DNA from: Siphonodentalium dalli | Taxonomy: Eukaryota; Mollusca; Scaphopoda; Gadilida; Siphonodentaliidae | NCBI GenBank assembly: GCA_032622095.1 | Contig: CP136064.1 | Location: forward strand, 137,903,954 to 137,967,953 | Length of the DNA: 64,000 bases | Direction: 5' to 3' | Shown: positions 24,271-33,115 of the stretch, piece by piece | How the letters are laid out: each line of letters starts with the position of its first letter | Numbering within the stretch: the first letter of the stretch is position 1 | Notes under the pieces: generated by a model | The model's input: only the letters and a program-made list of their open reading frames with translations | What the model was told of the DNA's origin: nothing | The model's database searches: none | Position numbers and translations under genes: made by a program

Positions 24271-25129
24271 CGCTTCTTCATTGATACATCGGGGTTGCTT
24301 GTTGGAAATACAAGATTGTATTGCTTACCTTGCATTTCCATCCATGATTCCGTCGAGTGTTCCTAGCTGTCTTCTTAACGCCTGGGAGTCGTTGGTCACT
24401 GATTGCTGGTAGCTGTGGACTGATGATGACTACAAAAAACCTTGTAACTTTATTCGTTGGGTCGATGTGGCTCGCCAAAGGCGTATTTCATGGCTCATCA
24501 AATGGGGCGTACCTAGGGTAATCAGGCGAGCGTCTGCCTTCTATGTCGTCTATTGGTCTCGCCTCTGGTCAGCTCGCCGCATTAGTTTCCAATGGGCATC
24601 TTCTCTGGGACGCCTAATCTCGCTAATCCGTAAATTGGCCGGGTAGCTGTCTTTGCTGCGTTGTATACTTCTAATCTTTTCTTCACCATCATGCCGTATC
24701 AGTTTTCTACTTCGTGTGCGCTAATCTGTTGTCTGTGTCACGTATTTCGTATCTCGATACAGTTAGCAGGGGTGACGAATGCATAGTGTATATCGTGCTG
24801 CTCCTACGTATTGGAGATTGTCTGCTTCCGTGGATTGAAGGTTCTGCCCATGGGTGTATATTGGCACATTCAGTGATCACATTATAGCAACCACAAGCAC
24901 GCGAAGGGCGCGTTGGTGCTTATACAATAGGCGCAGGTGAACGATTACGTCATACAATTAATATTTTCTCTTCTTCCGATTACAGTCCACCATCAACAGG
25001 CTGATGATTATGACTAATTTTAATTTGGCAACGACTGGCGATAATTTCTCTTCATGATTAGGGTTTGTAATTATATAATTTGATTGATATGAATTTGATT
25101 TTAATTTGGAGTGTCATGATTAGTTGATT
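24271..25129. other. No gene seen
   Basis: No conserved motif. The 66-codon minus frame at 24,278-24,478 was not recognised. Confidence 0.4.
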
Positions 25130-25590
25130 GGAATCTTTATTGGGTCGAATGGGTTTTTTTGGGACGTCCTGCATGGATTTAGTCGGTTCATCATCTTGGT
25201 CCTGAACTCATCGATGGTGACTCTTTCAGTTGATATAGCATTCCATTCTCTTATGGTCCGGGGGAAGAAATATTGTGGTAATTGTAGTTGGAGTGTGGAA
25301 TTAGGTAGCCAGCCGCATTAGTGTGCCTGGATTCCAGTGTTATTTTGGCATATTCATCTATTTTGACTGTTGATGGTGGATTTTGTGCATCATGAATAAT
25401 CGAGCCTGGTGCCTCCTGGACTGTAAAAAGTGTCATCTTTGTTGGGCTATCATGTCTGATACGCTGGATGTTCTTCTGTATATGTTGAGAATATATCTAG
25501 CAGCGCGTCGCTGAACTTTCTCCAATGCATCTATAGTCTTGTCCATATATGGGTCCCATACAGCAGTGAGAAGTACATTTATCGAGCTAT
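25130..25590 (-). pseudogene. Decayed LINE, C-terminal region
   Basis: Minus strand: AVWDPYMDKTIDALEKVQRR (about 25,560-25,500), then RTSSVSDMI, then RTIREWN-type sequence near 25,260-25,240. These motifs, in this order, mark the region after the reverse transcriptase in CR1/Jockey-type LINEs. They are spread over at least three frames, so the copy is dead. Confidence 0.75.
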
Positions 25591-25609
25591 TTGAGTCAGA
25601 AACAGATCT

Positions 25610-26056
25610 GAATATTAAATCAAAATATTAATTTATAAAATGTGTGCAGAGATTGACCATAAATACATCGAAAAACAAAATGATGGTGCTTGGGTCGGGT
25701 AGTAATCCGCGCATACGACTAAAAGTAAATGGACACGAGATCGAAATTGTAAATGAATATACCTACCTTGGAATTCCTAATACTAAAGCTAATAATGTTC
25801 GTAAAGCCCGTAAATGTATGCTCTCGAAGACAAGTAGGTCCATATACAAGTATAGTTTAATTTACAAATCGAGATAATTTTGTATAATTAATGTATGGCA
25901 AATAGAATGTTTCTCTAAAACCGATAAACCGATTATCTTATTTAGATGTGAGGATTGGTGTTACATGAACTTGAGAGATTGCAAATTAAATACTTTGAAG
26001 TTCATTTTGAATTTGAAATCGAGCACACCCGATGGCATTGTATATGGATAATCAGT
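25610..26056 (+). pseudogene. LINE ORF2 C-terminal part, left half
   Basis: The plus-strand frame contains NTSKNKMMVLG and NEYTYLGIP (after the reverse-transcriptase core). After a frame change it contains FRCEDWCYMNL and LNLKSSTPDGIVYG. In related LINEs this last motif is followed by a segment that here resumes at 31,149, on the far side of the Polinton. The break lies at the 6-bp target ATCAGT. So the Polinton inserted into this LINE, which was already decaying. Confidence 0.75.
26051..26056. repeat. Target site duplication ATCAGT, left
   Basis: Identical to 31,149-31,154. Six-bp duplications are characteristic of Polinton integrases. Confidence 0.85.
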
Positions 26057-26693
26057 AGTAGTATATAACGAGCTGTGTCAGCCCCAAGCGAGGTGCAACC
26101 GCGCAACCAATGTTTACATAACACGTTGCTATGCTGTGTTGTTAAGGGGGTATTTAAATTTAAAGGTAGACAATGGATTTAAAGGGACAACAATTGAATT
26201 TAAATGGATGTTATTGAAATGGAATTAAAGGGAAAGATAGAAGAATGAATCGGGTCATTGAATTTAATGAGTGTGTTGAATGGGTTGCAATTGATAGAGT
26301 ATACAAGAATGAATCGGGTCATTGAAACTGTTTCGAACGAGATCGGGTCAGTGATTTATCTAGCGGGCGGTATGACAGATATATAAGAATTTGTTTTGTG
26401 CAAAAGCATAGCTGAATTAGATAGGATCTTGCATGGGATAACAAATGGATGTAATTGATAGAGTATACAAGTATACGGGCATAATTGGAATGATATGCGG
26501 AAGCAACCGATCAGTAAGTATTAGTCAAATGAACGAGTTTTATATATGTTACTATTTGGCAAGATCAGTCCTCATCAGATGACAGTGGGTACGAAGCGGA
26601 CGTTGACGAATGAATACAGCGAAAAAGAAAAAAACTCGGGATTCTTTTGAAGCCCCAACTATCAATTAATATTAGTTATATTCCATAATCCCA

Positions 26694-26775
26694 CTGTTGA
26701 TTCAGTTGGTTAGGACTCCAAGCAGATATTTCGTCCCAGATCGAGCAAGTCGTGGGTTCAAACAGAGTGATAGTA
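26694..26775 (+). other. tRNA-like segment with A- and B-box motifs (left arm)
   Basis: CAGTTGGTTAGGACTCC resembles a tRNA D-arm/A box. About 35 bp on, GTGGGTTCAAACAGAG resembles a B box (the right-arm copy reads GGTTCGAAC). In the right-arm copy CTCTGTT at the 5' side can pair with AACAGAG at the 3' side. It does not fold as a standard tRNA, since no normal T stem or anticodon arm is evident. It could be a tRNA-derived SINE head or a Pol III promoter. Confidence 0.45.
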
Positions 26776-27033
26776 GTCGACAAGTTTGAACATAACCTCT
26801 GGGCGCCGCATATATCACGTGGTTTCCGCCACCAAGGTAGAGTTTATCCATATAGCAGAAGGTGACCGTATATGATCGAAAACGGGTATAAATATTATAT
26901 AGTATAGGTTACGTATTCGGGTAGATGGTTTGACTGCCTAAGCCCTAAACTCCTCAACCTCAGCCATCAGGGTGAGAGGTCACGCCGCGGTGTGTTATCA
27001 CTAATGGAATAGGATATGGGGTGATAAACGATC

Positions 27034-27459
27034 GTGTTAATCCTATTGCGTATCGCCTATACATGTAATATGAAAGAAAATAGGGGGGTGTACTTGGGTG
27101 GAGGTTATGCGGATATCGCAGTTAAAAAGATACCGTTGATATATATTGGTACTATAAAAGGAATATATAACGCTGTTATATTACGAACACCAATATTAGA
27201 TGGAAGAATAAAGACAAATAAACAGTATAGTGTATCAACATTTGCTTTATTCGACACCAAGAATAATAGGTTTATTGCAGTTAATCATCGTCGTCATCTT
27301 TCTCAGAGTCTTGAGAGGAGTCCATCTGTTTATCGTTTTTATCCTCACTTTTATTTCTCATGTACTCCATTAGGAGGGGTTTATATGTCCTCAAAGAAAT
27401 CCGAACGGCAGGGAGTATATCATAGCTATCATCTAGCATCTTATACACACGATCCATGA
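27034..27459 (+). CDS. Unrecognised open frame in left arm, convergent to ATPase gene
   Basis: A 141-codon frame includes VYLGGGYADIAVKKIPLIYI and ALFDTKNNRFIAVN. The same product, with a longer N-terminus (147 codons), is open in the right arm at 30,184-29,741. The first part lies outside the ATPase gene and the last 60 or so codons are antisense to its 3' end. Preservation in both arms is suggestive, but the arms are near-identical, so they are not independent evidence. The start differs because of small indels near 27,050 and 27,088. Function unknown. Confidence 0.3.
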   Translation: MLILLRIAYTCNMKENRGVYLGGGYADIAVKKIPLIYIGTIKGIYNAVILRTPILDGRIKTNKQYSVSTFALFDTKNNRFIAVNHRRHLSQSLERSPSVYRFYPHFYFSCTPLGGVYMSSKKSERQGVYHSYHLASYTHDP

Positions 27460-28805
27460 TCTTGATATGAGTTTTCCCACCACTAACTTCAAGTAAATTT
27501 TGTATAAATGCAGCGTATATGTTTAAGAAACGCCTCTCATACTCGGGACGTATCTTCACTTTCGATTTTTCTTCAGCCTCGTCTTCCGTCAATCCTTTCT
27601 TCATATAACGTTCAACTAATTCATCTAATTCTGCTTTATTGTCATCTTGGGCCTGTAACCACACCTCTTCGAAATAATCGTTTTCTTTTTCAGTCGGAAG
27701 TTTTAATATTAGTCTGTCCTGGTCAGGAATTAATTCTATTTTATTCGTGTCAGTTTTCTGTTTTTTATTATTCGCCCGTGCATTTTCAATTGATTCTCTT
27801 TTCTTCCTAGCAGAACACCAATTTTTAATGTGCCTTTGTACATCATGCTGGGTCTCAAATACGACACCACAATCGCCACAGCTTGGCATGATGTTGTCTT
27901 CGCTTTCAGAGTCGTATTCCTGCTGTGACAATAGCACAGGGTATGTAGTTTCACTGATGTTATCTTTCTTTTGATGCGTTATCACCTCGACGGGCTCATC
28001 AACACTAATGTTATTTGGCAATATGCTTTCTTGTTTTATACTCTTCGTTGTCAGCACATTACTACGCAGTCGCAAATTTTCTGGAGTATTCGTTTTTAAG
28101 TCAACTACGAGATAACCAAATGGTTGATTGGTAGCTTCATTGAAATGGGACATAAAGTGTTGTGTTTTCTCTGGATACATTTGACGAGCTAGAGTCATTA
28201 CCTGCATTTTATCTATAGGGTTGTTGAATAGAATCACGTAGTGGCAATTTCTCCGTTGGGTAGGGTCCTTGTTATAGTAGAGAGATTGATTAATCGCAAC
28301 CACTGATATACCCAAATGGTGACTGCCTTCCGTGAATAATTCAGTAACCCGCGAATCCTTGGATGACATAAGGTCATCAAGTACAATCAGACATTTTTTT
28401 CCAGAATGAATGAGGGTGTCCGAATTAGTCGGAAGACCTTGTATAAACTGGACAGATGGCGCGACTGTGTCCTTGATTTCATCGTACAATGGCTGCCAGT
28501 ACTTATAGAACCAAATTATTTTCTCGGGTTTAGGCTGTATAGTCGTTGAACAATTTTTAAGTATACTCTTAAGCAAGTGTGTTTTGCCGCAAGAAGTGGG
28601 TCCCGAAATCCACGCGGTAAATGGATGCCTGAATTTGAAGTCATCCTGTCGCGCGCAACCACTGCTTTCTCTATAAGGTTGTTGTTGTTGTTGTTGTCGT
28701 TGTTGTTGTTGTAGTTGTTGTTGGTGTTGTTGTCGAGAGTGTTTGAACTTTATATGCCGTTTTAAACTGTCTGGCCATACATATTCAATTGAACATGTTT
28801 CACAC
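27281..28805 (-). CDS. A32/FtsK-type packaging ATPase with zinc fingers
   Basis: On the minus strand about 508 codons are open from 28,805 to the stop at 27,281. The first Met is at 28,576, but that start would lose the Walker A loop (SGPTSCGKT, 28,580-28,609), so translation must begin further upstream. Order: C2H2-type finger (CETC...H...H, about 28,805-28,740), glutamine-rich tract (28,680-28,735), Walker A, IIWFYKYWQPLY, Walker B (LIVLDDLM, about 28,375), then LARQMYP and GYLVVDLKTNTPENLRLRS typical of this ATPase group. After a linker come a second finger (CGDC...H...C, about 27,880), a charged helical region and an acidic DDDDD tail. The family drives packaging of linear genomes into capsids. 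The part after LRLRS lies in the inverted arm. The upstream 67-codon frame probably belonged to it. Confidence 0.8.
28678..28735 (-). repeat. CAA triplet repeat within the ATPase gene
   Basis: A run of CAA codons broken by CGA, CTA and CAC encodes a glutamine-rich linker between the N-terminal finger and the ATPase domain. Confidence 0.85.
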
Positions 28806-29003
28806 TAATGCTTCATCCTTGACCGATCTGAGGGCACTGAGTCTTTTCCAGATAAAAGAGAGCCTTTTATGACAGGAAGAACAATATCTATTAATCGGGT
28901 TTTCAGTTCCAGATTTTGAATCTAGTATGGTGCCGCAGTGTCTTAATTTGATCTTGGACGGTGCCGCCGTGTCTGAGTTATACACCACATAATTATTTGC
29001 CAT
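28800..29003 (-). CDS. Small cysteine-containing frame upstream of the ATPase, likely its N-terminus
   Basis: The 67-codon frame runs from Met at 29,003 to a TGA at 28,800. It has LRHCGTIL and RYCSSCHKRLSFIWKRL, a possible zinc-binding arrangement. The stop overlaps the first codons of the ATPase frame, which lies in a different phase and has no good start of its own. A one-base indel, a frameshift or an unseen intron would join the two. I cannot tell which from sequence alone. An independent small protein is possible. Confidence 0.45.
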   Translation of the reverse strand: MANNYVVYNSDTAAPSKIKLRHCGTILDSKSGTENPINRYCSSCHKRLSFIWKRLSALRSVKDEALV

Positions 29004-29076
29004 ACGAAATGTCTTATGTTTTCCCGCTTAAGTAACATTGTATATACAGAATAGACATCTCAATGTAACACATACG

Positions 29077-29110
29077 ATTATTCCATCATCGAGCTCGATG
29101 ATGGAATAAT
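29077..29110. repeat. 34-bp perfect palindrome beside the right arm
   Basis: The sequence is symmetrical around GAGCTC (29,091-29,096), with arms reading ATTATTCCATCATC outwards. It ends 9 bp before the right arm begins and has no counterpart at the left-arm edge (28,081). Confidence 0.9.
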
Positions 29111-29119
29111 AATAGTATT

Positions 29120-29919
29120 AAAATTTGCGACTGCGTAGTAATGTGCTGACAACGAAGAGTATAAAACAAGAAAGCATATTGCCAAATAACATTAGTGTTG
29201 ATGAGCCCGTCGAGGTGATAACGCATCAAAAGAAAGATAACATCAGTGAAACTACATACCCTGTGCTATTGTCACAACAGTAATACGACTCTGAAAGCGA
29301 AGACAACATCATGCCAAGCTGTGACGATTGTGGTGTCGTATTTGAGACCCAGCATGATGTACAAAGGCACATTACAAATTGGTGTTCTGATAGGAAGAAA
29401 AGAGAATCAATTGAAAATGCACGGGCGAATAATAAAAAACAGAAAACTGACACGAATAAAATAGAATTAATTCCTGACCAGGACAGACTAATATTAAAAC
29501 TTCCGACTGAAAAAGAAAACGATTATTTCGAACAGGTGTGGTTACAGGCCCAAGATGACAATAAAGCAGAATTAGATGAATTAGTTGAACGTTATATGAA
29601 GAAAGGATTGACGGAAGACGAGGCTGAAGAAAAATCGAAAGTGAAGATACGTCCCGAGTATGAGAGGCGTTTCTTAAACATATACGCTGCATTTATACAA
29701 AATTTACTTGAAGTTAGTGGTGGGAAAACTCATATCAAGATCATGGATCGTGTGTATAAGATGCTAGATGATAGCTATGATATACTCCCTGCCGTTCGGA
29801 TTTCTTTGAGGACATATAAACCCCTCCTAATGGAGTACATGAGAAATAAAAGTGAGGACAAAAACGATAAACAGATGGACTCCTCTCAAGACTCTGAGCA
29901 AGATGACGACGATGATTAA
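29120..29919 (+). pseudogene. Duplicated 3' half of the ATPase gene (right arm)
   Basis: This copies the ATPase from LRLRS onward without the ATPase core. A TAA near 29,281 replaces the GAA of the other copy. After it a 202-codon frame (29,311-29,919) stays open, starting MPSCDDCGVVFETQ. It thus keeps the finger (CDDC...H...C), charged region and acidic tail. It could yield a stand-alone C-terminal protein, but is more simply an arm by-product. Confidence 0.8.
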
Positions 29920-30184
29920 CTGCAATAAACCTATTATTCTTGGTGTCGAATAAAGCAAATGTTGATACACTATACTGTTTATTTGTCGTTATTCTTCCAT
30001 CTAATATTGGTGTTCGTAATATAACAGCGTTATATATTCCTTTTATAGTACCAATATATATCAACGGTATCTTTTTATCTGCGATATCTGCATAACCTCC
30101 ACCCAAGTACACCTCCCCCCTATTTTCTTTCATATTACATGTGTAGGCGATATACGCAATAGGATTAACACGATCGTTTATCAC
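29741..30184 (-). CDS. Unrecognised open frame in right arm, counterpart of 27,034-27,459
   Basis: This 147-codon frame starts MINDRVNPIAYIAYTCNMKE and is otherwise nearly identical to the left-arm frame. Its last part is antisense to the duplicated ATPase segment. It has no recognised domain. Confidence 0.3.
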   Translation of the reverse strand: MINDRVNPIAYIAYTCNMKENRGEVYLGGGYADIADKKIPLIYIGTIKGIYNAVILRTPILDGRITTNKQYSVSTFALFDTKNNRFIAVNHRRHLAQSLERSPSVYRFCPHFYFSCTPLGGVYMSSKKSERQGVYHSYHLASYTHDP

Positions 30185-30435
30185 CCCGATATCCTATTCC
30201 ATTAGTGATAACACACCGAGGCGTGACCTCTCACCCTGATGGCTGAGGTTGAGGAGTTTAGGGCTTAGGGAGTCAAACCATCTACCCGATTACGTAACCT
30301 ATACTATATAATATTTATACCCGTTTTCGATCATATATGGTCCCCTTCTGCTATATGGATAAACTTTACCTTGGTGGCGGAAACCACGTGATATATGCGG
30401 CGCCCAGAGGTTATGTTCAAACTTGGCGACTACTA

Positions 30436-30520
30436 TCACTCTGTTCGAACCCACGACTTGCTCGATCTGGGACGAAATATCTGCTTGGAGTCCTAACCAA
30501 CTGAATCAACAGAGGGATTA
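30436..30520 (-). other. tRNA-like segment (right arm)
   Basis: Inverted counterpart of 26,694-26,775. It keeps the better B-box match (GGTTCGAAC) and the CTCTGTT/AACAGAG pairing. Confidence 0.45.
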
Positions 30521-31148
30521 TGGAATATAACTAATATTAATTGATAGTTGGGGGTTCAAAAGAATCCCGAGTTTTTTTTTATTTTTCGCTGTATTCATTC
30601 GTCAACGTCCTCTTCGTACCCACTGTCATCTGATGAGGACTGATCTTGCCAAATAGTAACATATATAAAACTCGTTCATTTGACTAATACTTACTGATCG
30701 GTTGCTTCCGCATATCATTCCAATTATGCCCGTATTGTATACTCTATCAATTACATCCATTTGTTATCCCATGCAAGATCCTATCTAATTCAGCTATGCT
30801 TTTGCACAAAACAAATTCTTATATATCTGTCATACCGCCCGCTAGATAAATCACTGACCCGATCTCGTTCGAAACAGTTTCAATGACCCGATTCATTCTT
30901 GTATACTCTATCAATTGCAACCCATTCAACACACTCATTAAATTCAATGACCCGATTCATTCTTCTATCTTTCCCTTTAATTCCATTTCAATAACATCCA
31001 TTTAAATTCAATTGTTGTCCCTTTAAATCCATTGTCTACCTTTAAATTTAAATACCCCCTTAACAACACAGCATAGCAACGTGTTATGTAAACATTGGTT
31101 GCGCGGTTGCAACTCGCTTGGGGCTGACACAGCTCGGTATATACTACT

Positions 31149-31154
31149 ATCAGT
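31149..31154. repeat. Target site duplication ATCAGT, right
   Basis: Exact copy of 26,051-26,056, at the element's right edge. Confidence 0.85.
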
Positions 31155-31390
31155 CTTTTGTCCCTTCCGGGTAGATATTGATACTATGATGATAACCTAC
31201 TGGCAAATGTTGTTAACGCACGAGGAAAAGGAATATCGGAATTATATATGTGACATGTATGCACCCATGGATATCGCACATTGAAAATATTTTGCATAAA
31301 ACTGATCATGATTACATATGGGACATACAAGGGTTGGAACGTATTGAATCATCTCCGTTGAGAGAATCGGTTAAAAGTTCGTTAGTCACA
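31155..31390 (+). pseudogene. LINE ORF2 C-terminal part, right half
   Basis: This continues the LINE interrupted at 26,056. DTMMITYWQMLLTHEEKEY is followed, after a one-frame shift near 31,265, by HPWISHIENILH and HDYIWDIQG. This is the order seen near the C-terminus of such LINEs. It ends at a dinucleotide repeat. Confidence 0.75.
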
Positions 31391-31410
31391 CACACACACA
31401 CCCTCACCCT

Positions 31411-31486
<76 letters not shown>
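31387..31486. repeat. Compound CA/TA microsatellite
   Basis: (CA)n with CTCACCCTCA interruptions, followed by about 27 TA units. Confidence 0.9.
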
Positions 31487-31490
<4 letters not shown>

Positions 31491-32629
31491 TAAAAGATTC
31501 ACTGTTAGAAAAATGCCCGTCGTTTTAACGGTCATACCGCGCTATATCTCTGCCAACCTTTGACCGTTAAACATACGGTCATGCTGTAGCGTGTTCAACG
31601 GTACAAAACTGTTTAAGTAACTGGCAGACTGTAACCATTAACTGTCAGACTATGTATTTTTACGGTTCATCACTGTTTAATTAATACGAAGACCGTAACT
31701 AATAACGGTTAGACGACTCAGACACCAATTAATTTACTATTTTCCTGTAGAATTAGCCTGTTGTGACAAAATGATTTCCCGATAGGCATTACGATTCTTA
31801 TTTTTTAGAATGGTCGAAATTAGTGTTTATTCGCAACTGAAAAATACATCTTAGTTCTTCTATGACGATCATAGTTTTGATGAAACTAAAATCCAAAAAT
31901 GTATAAAATGACAGACAATACTTTGAAGTTTGAAACGGATGGAACATGTTATCTGTCTCGTGGAATTTAATCTGAGCAAGACTCCACACACGCGATGTGT
32001 TAACCTTTAACTGACTACTGTACACATATGGCTGTAAATAAATAAAAAAGATAATAGCTGAAACGCCCACCCTTCAGTTACGAGTAATACTAAATGCAAC
32101 CATTCTAAAACTTATAAATCAGGCATGACCTTTTAACCCTTTACCCAACAGTAATATGTCTAACGTCATTACCCACACCAATACTGATAGGAGAGAACGT
32201 CGTCACCCCAGCCAACATAACTTTCTGGTAACGTCAAAGTTATAGGAAAAAATGTATTACTAAATCTTATGGTGGCTCTTGTTTATCTGCAAGGATGGTT
32301 TTTTTTATTTTAATTAATTGGTAACAATTGATTTTCATATTTATGAAAGTCAAGTTCCCCCCCCCCCCCATTGGCAATGTGCAATTTTTATTTATTTAAT
32401 TCATACTACATCCTTAGTATGGGAAGAGCAGGTAAGATGATTTGTTTGATCATATATTCCATCTGGCGATGGAGAACAAGGAGACACTATGGAGTTGGTA
32501 GGTATCTTTCCGGATTTTTCTTGACCCTGATTCGTTGCATAGAATTAAAATCAATCTGAATTTTATTGCTGTCATTTCAGCTGGTAATTTCCGAAATGTT
32601 TTCGTATTATTGTGTTCAATTTATCAACA
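31487..32629. other. No gene seen
   Basis: Several copies of an 'AACGGTC' / 'GACCGTTA' motif lie at 31,525-31,720 in both orientations. A poly-C tract lies near 32,357-32,369. Short frames have no motif. Confidence 0.45.
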
Positions 32630-33115
32630 GAAATATTGCAAAATAAAAAACGCCGGAGATCTGGTTGTGTACGGTACTGCGTGAGACAACACAGTCGCCA
32701 TAATTTCTTTTATACTGTTAGCAAGCACTTTCAAATAAAAAAATGAGATCGTTTTGCAGTGCATTCCTTTAAATTTTCACATCTACATGTGCACCAATCA
32801 CTCTATTTCATGTCCACATGAATGAGTACCATAATTTGACATCGTTAAACAAAATTATCCCCCATTATATATTGCATATATAAATTTGCAAAACAGAAAA
32901 CGTCGTCGATTGAGTTGTGTATTAAGTAAGACGGCAAGGCAACACAGTTGCCATACTTTCTTTACTGTTAGCAATCACTTACTAATAAAATAATGAGATC
33001 GTTTTACGCGTGCATTCCTTTCACATCTGCATGTGCACCAATCACTCTAGTTCATGTCCATATGAATGCGTGCCATACTTTGACATCGTTTAATAAAATT
33101 ATCCCCAATATTTTA
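32630..33115. repeat. Tandem duplication, two copies of about 250 bp
   Basis: Segments with AATGAGATCGTTTT, GCATTCCTTT, 'TGTGCACCAATCACTCTA' and TTGACATCGTT recur in the same order at about 32,740-32,860 and 32,990-33,100. Preceding 'ACACAGT-GCCAT' blocks also match. Confidence 0.75.

Larger units (their letters stand above)
26057..28080. repeat. Left inverted arm of the compact Polinton
   Basis: This matches the reverse complement of 29,120-31,148 nearly base for base. It is much longer than the few hundred bp to about 1 kb usual for Polinton ends. It contains the 3' half of the ATPase gene, a convergent open frame and a tRNA-like segment, each of which is therefore present twice. Confidence 0.9.
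28081..29119. other. Single-copy centre of the compact Polinton
   Basis: This 1,039-bp region between the arms holds the ATPase core, the small upstream frame and, at its right edge, a 34-bp perfect palindrome. Confidence 0.85.
26057..31148. mobile_element. Compact Polinton/Maverick-type element with 2-kb inverted arms
   Basis: The 5,092-bp element begins AGTAGTATATA and ends TATATACTACT, so it has the AG...CT termini of Polintons. It is flanked by exact ATCAGT duplications and has inverted arms at 26,057-28,080 and 29,120-31,148. Its one clear viral-type gene is a packaging ATPase. Integrase, DNA polymerase B, protease and capsid genes are absent, so it is non-autonomous (a full Polinton is typically 15-20 kb). 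The arms differ by scattered substitutions and small indels, so insertion is not very recent. It lies within a LINE. An alternative is an adintovirus-derived insert; the two groups overlap. Confidence 0.85.
29120..31148. repeat. Right inverted arm of the compact Polinton
   Basis: Inverted copy of 26,057-28,080. Differences include a 2-bp indel in a G run near 30,113, GGTTCGAAC instead of GGTTCAAAC in the tRNA-like segment, and a GAA-to-TAA change in the duplicated ATPase segment. Confidence 0.9.
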
